From Sphingomonas caseinilytica (lineage in GTDB: Bacteria; Pseudomonadota; Alphaproteobacteria; Sphingomonadales; Sphingomonadaceae): a stretch of DNA of 64,000 nucleotides. The stretch spans positions 644,501-708,500 of the forward strand of contig NZ_JAMGBA010000002.1 of the NCBI RefSeq assembly GCF_023516455.1, given 5' to 3'. Below the pieces are notes generated by a model, which searched no databases, was not told where the DNA came from, and was given only the letters and a program-made list of their open reading frames with translations. This document shows, piece by piece, positions 25,130 through 33,750 of this stretch (positions are counted from its first letter, which is position 1; each line of letters opens with the position of its first letter). The position numbers were made by a program, and so were the translations under genes.

Positions 25130-26818
25130 TCAAAGTGCTTCCACAATCCTGTCGAAGGCCGATCTAACGTCAGCGACCAGCGATCGAAAATGGGCTGACA
25201 ATCTGCCATGCTCAGTTCGAGCAGCCCTTATGAGTTGCTGCCTCTCGCTTTCCGATGAATGGCCTTTCACTTTCGATCTAAGGTGATGGAGCGCCTTCAA
25301 AGGTTCGACAATGTCGATCGCGTCATCCTCATCGATCCCAACGCAGATTAGACATTCTTGCAGCAGTCGGACCGAACCCCATTGCTTATCGAAGGAGCGA
25401 TTAGCGTCTTTAAGGCGCTTCCGGAGCGACTTTGGTGAAAATCCTTCAACGACGAGTTGGTCTAAAGCGAGAATTGCGTTTGCCCATTCCTCGATAGACG
25501 TCGTGATGGGGTAATGGAGTGTGCTTGCCAGCCTCTGTCCTCGAACGAGCCACCATTCGGGCTTGAGGCCGTCGATCTTCTCGATCTCGTATTTGAGATC
25601 CATGACCGGATCCTCAATCGACGTGAATTTGCCGAGAATATCAGTTTCGAAGGCTCGCTTGGAAATGGGGCCTTTCGGCCATTCATTGAATGATTGCCAG
25701 TAGAGTTGCTCCTTGTAAGGAAGCATCGCGAGATCGCACAAATATGCGTGAACTTGGCCAGCTTCGTTCACGTCGTAGGATTTTAGATACCAGCTGGCTC
25801 GGCATTCAATCGAACGATGCTGCAGCGTATATTTTTCCGGATCTGCCTTGTATTTTTGAAGCACCTCCGGCCGGAAAAATGCTGGCGTTACCTGATAAGG
25901 CAACGGGGAATCCTTCTCAAAATAGCTGGCGAGGGCAGTGGGGGCGCAGGATACCTCCGCTAGACGGTTATTCTTTGCGTCGTGCGCTTTGAAGGTTGCA
26001 TACTCTTTACCTTCGTCGTTCCAGTCATGCCGGCTCTTTCGGACCAACATTTCCTGGGTGAGCAGGGGCCGACTAACCAACACTCCGTTGACGAAGCTGC
26101 ACTCCGATTGGACGCCCGAATGATGGTAAAGGTGTTCTCCGATGTGCTGTCCACGAGTGGGCTGATGCCAACCCCCAAATGCTTTCGGGCGATACCTCGT
26201 GAAGTCGAACCGTGTGACGAGCGCCATTTCGGTCACGGCCATGTAGCGATGAAGCTCATGGGCATTTATCGTCACGACTATGTCGCTCACTTTCCCGGTG
26301 TAGCGGCTTAAGTTGATCACGCGGATGATTGGCTCAATATCGCCATCTTCATTCAGTTTGCAGAATGCGCTCTCCTCATCGAGCCAATAAAGGTCGAGCG
26401 CCTGCACCAACTTTTGCGAGAGCTCTGTTCGGACTGGACCCTTATCCACACCATTGAAGTAGCGGCGAAAAACCAACTGTTCCCCTCCGCGCAAAGACTT
26501 GCAACTTGAGCTGTCCAGCGGCGCGGAAATATAAACACGTTCAGGCTCGCCACCGCCCCAGACATGGTCAATTACCCAGCCCCCGTCAGGGCCGGCGTGA
26601 GAGCGCTGCAAATCTTCCAAGTCGGGTGGCGTCACATTCGCGAGCGGAGCCAACATCGCATAGATCCAGGCTTGTCCGGCACCGGTGTAAAGTATGATGT
26701 CTTCGGATTGGGAATTGCCAACCACGTAGTCGACGGCGTCAGTCGCACCTTCAAGCCAAGCCTTATCCAGGTCAGCCGGCGGTATTGCGACCTTCAACAA
26801 GGCATCCAAGTCAAACAT
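25130..26818 (-). CDS. Conserved protein of unknown function with C-terminal HEPN-like motif
   Basis: A 562-residue soluble protein of a family that I recall from many bacteria only as hypothetical. A typical stretch is LPYQVTPAFFRPEVLQKYKADPEKY (about 315-340), followed by WYLKSYDVNEAGQVHAYLCDLAMLPYKEQLYWQSFNEWPKGPISKRAF. The last 130 residues look all-helical and include LHHLRSKVKGH, with Arg514 and His520 spaced like the RxxxxH motif of HEPN RNases or of abortive-infection proteins. This is suggestive, not proof. It lies next to a RES-domain gene and an HNH nuclease, so a defence role is possible. Codon use is less GC-biased by eye than in the flanks. The downstream gene follows after the tRNA fragment. 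Confidence 0.75.
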   Translation of the reverse strand: MFDLDALLKVAIPPADLDKAWLEGATDAVDYVVGNSQSEDIILYTGAGQAWIYAMLAPLANVTPPDLEDLQRSHAGPDGGWVIDHVWGGGEPERVYISAPLDSSSCKSLRGGEQLVFRRYFNGVDKGPVRTELSQKLVQALDLYWLDEESAFCKLNEDGDIEPIIRVINLSRYTGKVSDIVVTINAHELHRYMAVTEMALVTRFDFTRYRPKAFGGWHQPTRGQHIGEHLYHHSGVQSECSFVNGVLVSRPLLTQEMLVRKSRHDWNDEGKEYATFKAHDAKNNRLAEVSCAPTALASYFEKDSPLPYQVTPAFFRPEVLQKYKADPEKYTLQHRSIECRASWYLKSYDVNEAGQVHAYLCDLAMLPYKEQLYWQSFNEWPKGPISKRAFETDILGKFTSIEDPVMDLKYEIEKIDGLKPEWWLVRGQRLASTLHYPITTSIEEWANAILALDQLVVEGFSPKSLRKRLKDANRSFDKQWGSVRLLQECLICVGIDEDDAIDIVEPLKALHHLRSKVKGHSSESERQQLIRAARTEHGRLSAHFRSLVADVRSAFDRIVEAL

Positions 26819-26934
26819 GAAGAGAAATCCCTACCCGAACTACTGGGAGACTAGTTGGGCACGAACTTAATTTGCGTCAATTGAGCGATTTAGTGTTACG
26901 CCTCTGGGCACCTCACTGTTCAGCGAGCTTCGTT

Positions 26935-27147
26935 ATGGACTGGAACTCTGTGAAAGAGACCTACCCCGCGCCGAATGTGCGGGTGCTTATCGCTACCGAC
27001 GAAAATGAAGTTGGTGTGGGATATTGGGATCCTGACGCCGGATGGATGCTTGAAATTGAAATGGGTGAGACGGACATCGAGCCGCTCTACTGGATGGAGC
27101 TACCATTGCATCCCAGCCTCGCTGCCCAGGGCCAATCGCGCCATTAG
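26935..27147 (+). CDS. Small DUF551-like protein
   Basis: A 70-residue protein with the pattern MDWNSVKETYPAPNVRVLIATDENEVGVGYWDPDAGWMLEIEMG then DIEPLYWMELP, matching the short DUF551-type proteins often carried by phages and mobile elements. The start chosen is the ATG at 26935; 21 further in-frame residues upstream are unlike the family. The Shine-Dalgarno is weak. It is the last gene of unit A before the second tRNA-Thr fragment. Function unknown. Confidence 0.6.
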   Translation: MDWNSVKETYPAPNVRVLIATDENEVGVGYWDPDAGWMLEIEMGETDIEPLYWMELPLHPSLAAQGQSRH

Positions 27148-27194
27148 AGGCCGTCTGCTTGGTTCTCGCGATCCAGCTCGACCATTTTCCGGGC

Positions 27195-27227
27195 GACTAT
27201 CGCTTTCCACCCATACCGACCGTTAGG
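27195..27227. repeat. Island palindromic repeat, copy 3
   Basis: Divergent copy: CTATCGCTTTCCACCC followed by ATACCGACCGTTAGG. It lies 115 bp before the second tRNA-Thr fragment. Confidence 0.5.
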
Positions 27228-27341
27228 CTGCCGACCGCTGACGCCAACGCGTCCCAAACCTTACCCAAGCGCGAGGCACGCGTTTTAGGCACTTTGCGCA
27301 GGATGTCGTGGGACTGCCTTCTGAAAGGCACATAAAGAAGG

Positions 27342-27386
27342 TGGTGCCGCTTGGGGGACTCGAACCCACGACCCCATCATTACGAA
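27342..27386 (-). repeat. tRNA-Thr(CGT) 3' fragment between units A and B
   Basis: Identical over 45 nt to the 3' end of the intact tRNA-Thr at 34064-34108. About 75 bp after it resemble the 75 bp after the next fragment (32099-32175). The gap 27148-27490 otherwise holds only repeat copy 3. Confidence 0.9.
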
Positions 27387-27490
27387 ACTCATTGTTGTTT
27401 AAGTGCTTTCACAAGCTGCCGGCCGGTGTGAGCTTCTGAACGATCATTGGCAAGGCAGCGACAAATTTACTCAGCCAAAGCAGCTTTGGG

Positions 27491-27907
27491 TCACTTCACT
27501 AATAAGAAGACCGCAAGGATGGCGACGCTTGAGATGATCGACGTTGTCCATCCCATGGCTTTCGAGTGGCTCCACCCAGACGCCGCAATTGCGACTAAGA
27601 GACCAATTATTCCGATCGAGAAACTGATGCCCAGGAGAGGCCGGATTGCTGTGGTCGAACGTGCGGCGGTAGCAAGCGGCGCATCGGGGTGCGCAATTGC
27701 GACCAAGGCGCTCGAAGCCATCACTGCGACGATGAACGACACGGCGGCGACCGCCGATCCATGAGCGGCGACCAACGAGCCGCGCGATTTTCCCCCGACC
27801 GTGAGAAACAGCGCAAGCATCGTCGCAGCAAATCCTCCGAAGAAGGCGCTAACCGACCCCAGTTGCGTCGCAAGTGCCGTTAGATAGTCAGGATTTAGCG
27901 GCGTCAT
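27491..27907 (-). CDS. Four-helix membrane protein, function unknown
   Basis: A 138-residue protein with four predicted transmembrane segments (about 17-38, 50-72, 90-112 and 115-137) and almost no soluble part. The start follows AAGGGGA 9 nt upstream and replaces a longer frame from 27946. I do not recognise a family. It is the first gene of unit B, facing back toward the tRNA-Thr fragment. Confidence 0.6.
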   Translation of the reverse strand: MTPLNPDYLTALATQLGSVSAFFGGFAATMLALFLTVGGKSRGSLVAAHGSAVAAVSFIVAVMASSALVAIAHPDAPLATAARSTTAIRPLLGISFSIGIIGLLVAIAASGWSHSKAMGWTTSIISSVAILAVFLLVK

Positions 27908-27993
27908 GCCGTAGTCCCCTTCCTTGCTGAGCAACAAAGGTGCCACAGCATGCGCTGCGCTCAGCGGTTACGGGAGCGTAACAGACAGGCGCC

Positions 27994-28024
27994 TGTCTGC
28001 AATGGGTGGAAAGCGGTCATTACC
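27994..28024. repeat. Island palindromic repeat, copy 4
   Basis: TGTCTGCAATGGGTGGAAAGCGGTCATTAC, opposite in sense to copy 2. It lies between the four-helix protein gene and the DUF5985-like genes. Confidence 0.65.
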
Positions 28025-28062
28025 AAAGCCAGTCCGCGCCACCATCGTATGGTCTGGATACG

Positions 28063-28326
28063 CTAGCTGCTTGCGCGGCTGTTCTTTCGCCAAACTGCGA
28101 CCAAAATGATTAGAAAGGCCGCGAGCCGAAGGAGGTATAGCGGTGTCCTTTCCTCTACTGGAACATTTGAGAACGACAGCAAACCTTGGCTCAATCCAAG
28201 CAACCAGAATGAAGCAGTGAAGGCGAGGAACAGCTGGTCTCGGGTGCGCGTCCAAAACCGAAGGAAAAACAGTCCCGCCAGGCCAAATCCCATAACGGTG
28301 GCTCCCGAAAGAAATGCAACCAGCAT
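28063..28326 (-). CDS. DUF5985-like membrane protein (downstream copy)
   Basis: An 87-residue protein with three hydrophobic helices and the pattern GFGLAGLFFLRFWTRTRDQLFLAFTASFWLLGLSQGLLSF, which I associate with DUF5985 proteins. The start directly abuts the stop of the previous gene (28327), indicating translational coupling in a three-gene operon (28964 back to 28063). Function unknown; a paired subunit with the upstream copy seems likely because both have the same length and topology. Confidence 0.7.
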   Translation of the reverse strand: MLVAFLSGATVMGFGLAGLFFLRFWTRTRDQLFLAFTASFWLLGLSQGLLSFSNVPVEERTPLYLLRLAAFLIILVAVWRKNSRASS

Positions 28327-28599
28327 CTAGCTTTCCAAGTCCCAAATAAAGCCGAAGAGCAGGACCAGCACTGCACTGAGAGAAAAGGCCAGTCTGGGGA
28401 TCTGGAGATCCGATCCTGGCAGCACCAGCAGATCCACGATCACAGTCAGGTTGTTGGCAGCCAAGAGGCCGAAACAAAGACTGCTCCACAGCAATAGCCG
28501 GATGCCAGTGCGCATATAATTGCGGGCGAGCAGCAGCCCGCATGCGGCACTTGTGATGAAGCAAAGTGCGTAGACCGCAGGTTGCAGACCGGTGGCCAC
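28327..28599 (-). CDS. DUF5985-like membrane protein (upstream copy)
   Basis: A 90-residue protein with three hydrophobic helices. The segment LLLARNYMRTGIRLLLWSSLCFGLLAANNLTVIVDLL has the same layout as the downstream copy (FFLRFWTRTRDQLFLAF...), with aligned Arg-Thr-Arg/Gly positions, so the two are paralogues. Its start overlaps the stop of the helical-protein gene by one base. Function unknown. Confidence 0.7.
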   Translation of the reverse strand: MATGLQPAVYALCFITSAACGLLLARNYMRTGIRLLLWSSLCFGLLAANNLTVIVDLLVLPGSDLQIPRLAFSLSAVLVLLFGFIWDLES

Positions 28600-28964
28600 T
28601 AATCTCTCCCGATCTTGAACGAGCTGGCAAATGCAGAAAGGTTGGCTCCCCGAGAAACTATCAAGCGTCTAACGGCGTTAGGTTTCGTCGCGTAGAGACG
28701 CTGCGCTTCCTCGACAAGCTCGCCCAGATCCTGTGAAGCGGGGGCGTATCTTGCGCCTTTCGTATCGGAAAGGATGAGGCCAGCAGCGAAGAGATGGTCG
28801 ACGCTAGTCGCGACGATCGCGTCGCTCGCCCTCAACGCTGAAACCAAGGAATCATTTTGCCACGCCGTGGCAGCGTGTTCCTTTAGGAACAGCAACAACT
28901 CCAAGGTCCAGATCGACTTGAAATTATCAGTGATAAAGGAGGCCAAGTCACCGGCATGTGGCAT
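28599..28964 (-). CDS. Small helical protein, possible winged-helix, first gene of a membrane-protein operon
   Basis: A 121-residue soluble protein. Residues about 14-85 (SIWTLELLLFLKEHAATAWQNDSLVSALRASDAIVATSVDHLFAAGLILSDTKGARYAPAS) have the strand-helix layout of a winged helix-turn-helix of the MarR or PadR kind. It may be a regulator or an adaptor for the two membrane proteins it overlaps with. The ATG at 28964 is preferred to an in-frame TTG two codons earlier. A degenerate palindromic repeat (about 28991-29045) lies just upstream, which leaves little room for a promoter. Confidence 0.65.
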   Translation of the reverse strand: MPHAGDLASFITDNFKSIWTLELLLFLKEHAATAWQNDSLVSALRASDAIVATSVDHLFAAGLILSDTKGARYAPASQDLGELVEEAQRLYATKPNAVRRLIVSRGANLSAFASSFKIGRD

Positions 28965-29088
28965 GCTCAATCTATGGGCGAGCTATCCAACTACCGCAAT
29001 GGGTCGCAAGCGCTTATGCCCGGACTGGCTGGAAAGCGGACACTAGAATCGGCCATTATTGCTCTGGCAATCTGCCGACCGAGCGGCG

Positions 29089-30423
29089 ATGGTGAAACAG
29101 GTGGGCTCCTACCTATCTCCCCAGACCATAACGCTCATGGTGCTCGTTGCCGTGGTTGCGGCAATGATTTGGGACAAGCTTCGGTCTGATGTTGTTGCGC
29201 TGACAGGCGCAGCCGTGTTGCTGCTGACTGGGGTCGTTCGCCCGATCCAGGTGCAAGGAGCCTTCGCCAGCCCCGCGATTGTTACTCTGGCCTCGTTATT
29301 CGTGATTGCCTACGCAATGGAGCTGTCGGGACTCCTGGACGCCACCATTAAGGCGTTGGTAACGCTGTGTCGAAGAATTGGCCGTCTCGGGCTGTGGATC
29401 ATGATCGCGCTTGGGGGCGCCGCATCCGCATTTCTCAACAACACACCCATCGTGGTGCTGAGCGCGCCCGTCATTCGTGACGCCGCGAAGTCCCTTAACT
29501 TGTCACCCAAGCGGTTTCTAATCCCGCTCTCTTACGCGGCCGTGCTCGGTGGCGGCTGCACCCTGATCGGCACATCGACCAACTTGCTGGTCAACGACAT
29601 GGCCGCCGTGGCAGGCCAGCCAAAATTCAGCATTTTTGAGATTACGCCGGTCGGCGTTCCGATCGCGGTTGTCGGAGGACTCTATTTGCTGCTGTTCAGT
29701 CATCGACTGATCGGAAGTGGCCGAGACGAGACAAACGATTCCGATGAGACGTTCCGGATCGAGCAGGAACCGGGTCTTGCTGGTGGCCAAGTGGGATCGG
29801 CTCAAGCCTTCGGGCCCAGCCGCAAGCTGCAGCCGTTGAAGGCGCTCGCTTCCTTCGCCGTTTTCGTGGGAGTAATCGGACTCGCCGCGGTCAATGTCGC
29901 GCCGATCGCTGCGTGCGCTTTCGCCGGCGCCGTGCTGCTAATTCTCTTGCGGGTAGTCACGGCCGATGAGGCCTACAGTGGACTTCGTGCCGATGTGCTG
30001 ATGCTCATTGCTGGAATGCTCGTCCTGGGCATTGCTCTCGATGTTTCTGGTCTCGCCGCGATAGCCACGGACTCGTTGATTCAAACGCTCGACGGGTTGA
30101 GCCCGCTTCTGGCGCTGATCATCATTTACGGGGTGACACTCTTCGCGACCGAACTGCTGTCCAATGCAACGGTGGCGGTTCTGTTCACGCCGATCGCCGT
30201 GGCATTGGCGGAAGCTCTGCATGCCAGCCCCCGGCCATTTTTAGTGGCGGTGATGGCGGCCGGAAGCGCCGCCTTCGCGACGCCGTTCGGCTATCAGACC
30301 AATGCGCTCGTGTACCAGATGGGCCGCTATAATTATCTGGATTTCGTCAAATTCGGCCTTCCGCTCAACTTGCTTACGTGGGTAGCGGGCGTCATCGCGA
30401 TACAGGTGTATTTTCCTTTCTGA
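29089..30423 (+). CDS. SLC13/DASS-family ion-coupled anion permease
   Basis: A 444-residue protein with about 12 hydrophobic helices in two repeats. The helical-hairpin motifs LNNTPIVVLSAPVIRDAA and LGGGCTLIGTSTNLLVND in the first half and LSNATVAVLFTPIAVALAEAL and ATPFGYQTNALVYQMGRYNYLDFVKFGLPL in the second are signature SLC13 anion-binding loops (S-N-N-T and T-N pairs). It imports a di- or tricarboxylate or sulfate with sodium or protons; substrate unknown. The start is the ATG at 29089; a TTG 30 nt earlier is also open, and neither has a strong ribosome-binding site. It is followed by nhaA, so sodium supply could be shared (inference). Confidence 0.88.
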   Translation: MVKQVGSYLSPQTITLMVLVAVVAAMIWDKLRSDVVALTGAAVLLLTGVVRPIQVQGAFASPAIVTLASLFVIAYAMELSGLLDATIKALVTLCRRIGRLGLWIMIALGGAASAFLNNTPIVVLSAPVIRDAAKSLNLSPKRFLIPLSYAAVLGGGCTLIGTSTNLLVNDMAAVAGQPKFSIFEITPVGVPIAVVGGLYLLLFSHRLIGSGRDETNDSDETFRIEQEPGLAGGQVGSAQAFGPSRKLQPLKALASFAVFVGVIGLAAVNVAPIAACAFAGAVLLILLRVVTADEAYSGLRADVLMLIAGMLVLGIALDVSGLAAIATDSLIQTLDGLSPLLALIIIYGVTLFATELLSNATVAVLFTPIAVALAEALHASPRPFLVAVMAAGSAAFATPFGYQTNALVYQMGRYNYLDFVKFGLPLNLLTWVAGVIAIQVYFPF

Positions 30424-30445
30424 ATGACCGAGAAGCATCGACGCC

Positions 30446-30476
30446 ATGTCCGCAATGGGTGGAAGGCGGTCATTGC
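30446..30476. repeat. Island palindromic repeat, copy 5
   Basis: ATGTCCGCAATGGGTGGA followed by AGGCGGTCATTGC, in the 98-bp gap between the SLC13 and nhaA genes. Confidence 0.65.
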
Positions 30477-30521
30477 GGAGCAAGGCCTCGACCAAAGGAA
30501 AACGTCTAGCTACGCTCGGGC

Positions 30522-31736
30522 ATGGAAGTTGACCCTGTAAAGCAACGCCGTCTTGAAGCTTCGGCGGGCCTGCTGCTGATAACCACGGCCCTTTTGGCAC
30601 TTGTCGCCGCCAACTCGCCGCTGGCGAACTCCTACGAACATTTGCTGCATTGGGAGTTCGGTCCAACCATGCCCCGTTACGGCGTGATGAGTTTCCATGA
30701 ATGGATTGCCGACGGCCTTATGGCCGTATTTTTCTTGTTGGTGGGCATGGAGGTGAAGCGAGAATGGTTTGAAGGACGCCTTGCTACAGCTGAGGCGCGT
30801 CGACTCCCGATAGTAGCGGCAATCGCCGGCATGGCTCTACCAGCAGGTGTCTATCTCGCGGTGGTTGGGTTTGAGGGCGGTCTCCTCCGAGGCTGGGCGA
30901 TCCCCGCTGCTACCGACATAGCATTTGTGATTGGACTGCTCGCTCTGCTGGGGCCGCATGCCCCTGCTTCGCTCCGGCTGTTGCTTGTTACCTTGGCCAT
31001 CGTTGACGATATTGGTGCGGTCGTCATCATTGCCCTCGCCTATACAGACGGACTCAATGGAACAGCCTTGGGCGCTGCCGCTGGGGTAACCGGCATCATG
31101 GCATCTATGGGCCTCTTGGGCGTTCGCAAGCTCTGGCCCTTCCTGGTTGGATTTGGTGTCCTATGGTTGTTGATGCTGGCGAGCGGTGTTCATGCAACCA
31201 TCGCTGGCGTGTTGGCCGCGGCGACTATTCCGCTTGCTACGAAGGAAGCCCATTCGCCGCTCAAACACTTGGCGCACCTGATCCATCCTTGGGTGGTTTT
31301 CGGTATCGTGCCGGTGTTTGGATTTGTCAGCGCTGGAGTTCGCCTGGAAGGCGATTTTAGCGCGCTAGGCAACCCGGCTACCCTGGCCGTTCTATTGGGC
31401 CTTTTCCTTGGCAAGCAAATCGGGATTTTCGGAGCGGTTTACGGCTGTGCCAGATGGGGCATTTGTTCCAAGCCTGAGGGCGTGAGTTGGCCACAACTCT
31501 ATGGTGGAGCGCTCCTTTGCGGAGTCGGCTTCACGATGAGCCTGTTCATTGGAGCGTTGGCGTTCCCCGGCCGACCCGAGCTGATTGACGCAGCCAAAAT
31601 CGGCACTCTTGCGGGGTCGCTGGTTTCGGCGCTTTTGGGTTGCCTCGCATTGCGAATAGCATCCCCTATTCCGTTCCTTGCCGAGGACGACGCGGAGTAT
31701 GGAAAGGTATTCAGCCGCGAACATCGGGACGAGTGA
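30522..31736 (+). CDS. nhaA: Na+/H+ antiporter NhaA
   Basis: A 404-residue, 12-helix antiporter that expels sodium in exchange for protons at the inner membrane. Hallmarks: FFLLVGMEVKREWFEGRLA, GWAIPAATDIAFVIGLLALLG, the TLAIVDDIGAVVIIA segment with the two catalytic Asp residues, SGVHATIAGVLAA, and LGKQIGIFGAVY. Length and motifs are normal, so it should be functional. It is the last gene of unit B and is followed by a palindromic repeat and the 300-bp repeat that ends in a tRNA-Thr fragment. The start is the first ATG, with only a weak upstream purine stretch. Confidence 0.95.
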   Translation: MEVDPVKQRRLEASAGLLLITTALLALVAANSPLANSYEHLLHWEFGPTMPRYGVMSFHEWIADGLMAVFFLLVGMEVKREWFEGRLATAEARRLPIVAAIAGMALPAGVYLAVVGFEGGLLRGWAIPAATDIAFVIGLLALLGPHAPASLRLLLVTLAIVDDIGAVVIIALAYTDGLNGTALGAAAGVTGIMASMGLLGVRKLWPFLVGFGVLWLLMLASGVHATIAGVLAAATIPLATKEAHSPLKHLAHLIHPWVVFGIVPVFGFVSAGVRLEGDFSALGNPATLAVLLGLFLGKQIGIFGAVYGCARWGICSKPEGVSWPQLYGGALLCGVGFTMSLFIGALAFPGRPELIDAAKIGTLAGSLVSALLGCLALRIASPIPFLAEDDAEYGKVFSREHRDE

Positions 31737-31740
31737 CGTT

Positions 31741-32053
31741 ATGGCCAGTTTGGGTCGATTCCGGCCATTAGAAGGGCCCACGCTTAACCCACGCAGCTGA
31801 GCTTGATTTGCGGCCCTCCATCCTCGGTCGGCCGCTGTGAACTTGCGAACGAACGCAAACAAGCCAGTGGGTAAAGTCTTAAGCCAAAGGTGCTGTAACC
31901 TTTTGATTTTCGGTGACTAATACGAACGCGCGTTAGGTCAGTGACGACGGGCCTGTGGGATAACGCGCTTTTGGAAGGCAAAGAGTCCCACCAGAGCGGA
32001 AGGGCCTTCGCAAGGAAGGCTCTGATTTTGCTTGTGAAAGTGCTTAAAAAAGG
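31741..32053 (+). repeat. Long direct repeat, left copy, ending at the third tRNA-Thr fragment
   Basis: Homologous to 33751-34063, with shared blocks GGGTCGATTCCGG, CATTAGAAG, AACAAGCCAGTGGG, TGTGGGATAACG and CTTGTGAAAGTG in the same order. It begins with a copy of the palindromic repeat (31741-31773). No coding potential is seen in 31737-32285. Confidence 0.8.
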
Positions 32054-32098
32054 TGGTGCCGCTTGGGGGACTCGAACCCACGACCCCATCATTACGAA
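32054..32098 (-). repeat. tRNA-Thr(CGT) 3' fragment between units B and C
   Basis: Identical over 45 nt to the 3' end of the intact tRNA-Thr. The 75 bp that follow resemble those after the fragment at 27342, including TTTAAG-GCTTTC and GCCGGCC blocks. Confidence 0.9.
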
Positions 32099-32207
32099 AC
32101 TCATTGTTATTTAAGCGCTTTCGCAAGCAGCCGGCCGCAGGGAGCTTTTGAACGATCGTAAACTAGGCAGCCGGAAGATTCCGAAGGCACGGCCGCCCTC
32201 GAAAGCT

Positions 32208-32239
32208 AATGACCGCAATGGGTGGAAAACGGTCATTGG
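32208..32239. repeat. Island palindromic repeat, copy 6
   Basis: AATGACCGCAATGGGTGGA followed by AAACGGTCATTGG, about 45 bp upstream of the POT transporter gene. Confidence 0.65.
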
Positions 32240-32285
32240 CCGTGGACCCTATGGGTGGCGTTTGTCGCTAGGGTAGAACAGGCTT

Positions 32286-33725
32286 ATGCGTGTGACCCCG
32301 GGGAGGGAGAGCGCGGTGGCGATCGAGGAGATTGAGGCTGGTCCCGAGCCGCTTGTAGCGAGACCCAGGCTCGAGTTCCTTGGGCATCCCGTCGGCCTTC
32401 CCGTCATCGCCTTCACCGAAGCGTTCGAACGTTTCTCCTATTACGGCATGCAGACGCTGCTCGTGCTCTACATGGTTAAGGCGCTGCTGCTCCCGGGCCA
32501 TGTCGAGAATATCGCGGGGTTTGGCTGGTTCACCGCCGGGTTGAGCTGGATCTACGGGGCGCCGCCGACGACGCAGGCGCTGGCTTCGCACATTTTCGGC
32601 ACCTACACCGCACTGGTCTATTTCACGCCGATCTTCGGTGGCCTCGTTGCCGACGCCTGGCTCGGCAAGACGAGGACGGTCACGCTCGGCGCGCTGTTGA
32701 TGGCCGCCGGGCATTTCCTGATGGCGTTCGACGCATCGTTCCTGGTCGCACTGCTTTTGCTGGTGCTCGGGGTGGGGTGCCTCAAGGGCAATCTGGCCAG
32801 CCAGGTCGGCGCTCTCTACCCTCCCGGCGACGGCCGCGCGACCGACGCCTACCAGCTCTATTATATCGGCATCAGCGCGGGCGCCTTCTTCGCTCCGCTG
32901 GTTTGCGGATTTCTGGGCGAAGAGATCGACTGGCACTGGGGGTTCGGCGCCGCGGGAGTGGGCATGGTAATCGGCCTGGCGATCTACCTGTTCGGGCGCC
33001 ACCACCTGCCGCCGGAGCCGCGCCTGCTCCGCTCCGCCGCTGCGCAGCCGGTGCCGGCGATGACCCGGCGCGACTGGCAGGTCCTGATCCTGCTGGTCCT
33101 GCTGATCCCCGTGCTGGCGATGAGCGCACTCGGCAACCAGCAGATGTTCAACGCCTACCTGGTCTGGGCCGACCGGTCTTACGAGTTCATGATGTTCGGC
33201 CATCGCATGCCGACATCGTTCCTGGTGTCGTTCGATGCCGCGACGGGCGTGCTCACGCTGGCCGGAGCAGTGGCGTTCTGGCGCTGGTATGCGGGCCGCT
33301 GGCGGGAGCCCGACGATCTGACCAAGTTGATCATCGGCTGCCTGATCTCGTCATCCGGTTTCATCCTGGTGACGATCGTCGCCAGCCATCACGCCGCGAC
33401 CGGCGCGCGGCCCAGCCTGTGGATCGCCCTTTTGGTCAACACGCTCAACAATCTCGGCTTCGCCAATGTTTTTCCTGTCAGCCTTGCCCTCTATTCGCGA
33501 GCGGCCCCGCGGGCGATCACCGGGACCGTGATCGGCATCTATTACCTCTTCCTTTTCCTTGCCAACATCCTCGTCGGGATCGTCGGCGGGTGGCTCGACA
33601 TCATGCCGGCGGGGCAATTCTGGGGTATCCATGTCGCGGCCATCCTCAGCGCGGCAGCGATTTTCCTGGGCGTCAAGCTCCTGTTCGGCCGCCTGCTGCT
33701 GCAGCAACCTGGGCCGCAGTCGTAA
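32286..33725 (+). CDS. POT/PTR2-family proton-coupled oligopeptide transporter
   Basis: A 479-residue protein with about 12-14 helices. The family ExxERFxYY motif is EAFERFSYYG (about 46-55), and the conserved GGLVADAWLGKTRTVTLGA and FANVFPVSLALYSRAAPRA segments are present. It imports di- and tripeptides with protons. It is the only gene of unit C, and is flanked by palindromic repeats and tRNA-Thr fragments, so this module is one transporter plus its attachment sequences. GGGGAGGGAGA begins 14 nt inside the frame, which suggests that translation could start at the GTG at 32316 instead; I keep the longer ATG start. Peptide uptake would suit the D-peptide cluster in unit A. Confidence 0.9.
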   Translation: MRVTPGRESAVAIEEIEAGPEPLVARPRLEFLGHPVGLPVIAFTEAFERFSYYGMQTLLVLYMVKALLLPGHVENIAGFGWFTAGLSWIYGAPPTTQALASHIFGTYTALVYFTPIFGGLVADAWLGKTRTVTLGALLMAAGHFLMAFDASFLVALLLLVLGVGCLKGNLASQVGALYPPGDGRATDAYQLYYIGISAGAFFAPLVCGFLGEEIDWHWGFGAAGVGMVIGLAIYLFGRHHLPPEPRLLRSAAAQPVPAMTRRDWQVLILLVLLIPVLAMSALGNQQMFNAYLVWADRSYEFMMFGHRMPTSFLVSFDAATGVLTLAGAVAFWRWYAGRWREPDDLTKLIIGCLISSSGFILVTIVASHHAATGARPSLWIALLVNTLNNLGFANVFPVSLALYSRAAPRAITGTVIGIYYLFLFLANILVGIVGGWLDIMPAGQFWGIHVAAILSAAAIFLGVKLLFGRLLLQQPGPQS

Positions 33726-33750
33726 CGCAGGAGCTCATACTTGCCACCTA

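Noticed and set aside
24979-25209. Upstream extension of the 24214 gene
   Set aside because: It crosses a tRNA fragment and the neighbouring gene; the family-like part begins near 24978.
32268-33203. Large open frame antisense to the POT transporter
   Set aside because: Low-complexity His/Gln/Arg-rich translation typical of antisense in GC-rich genes.
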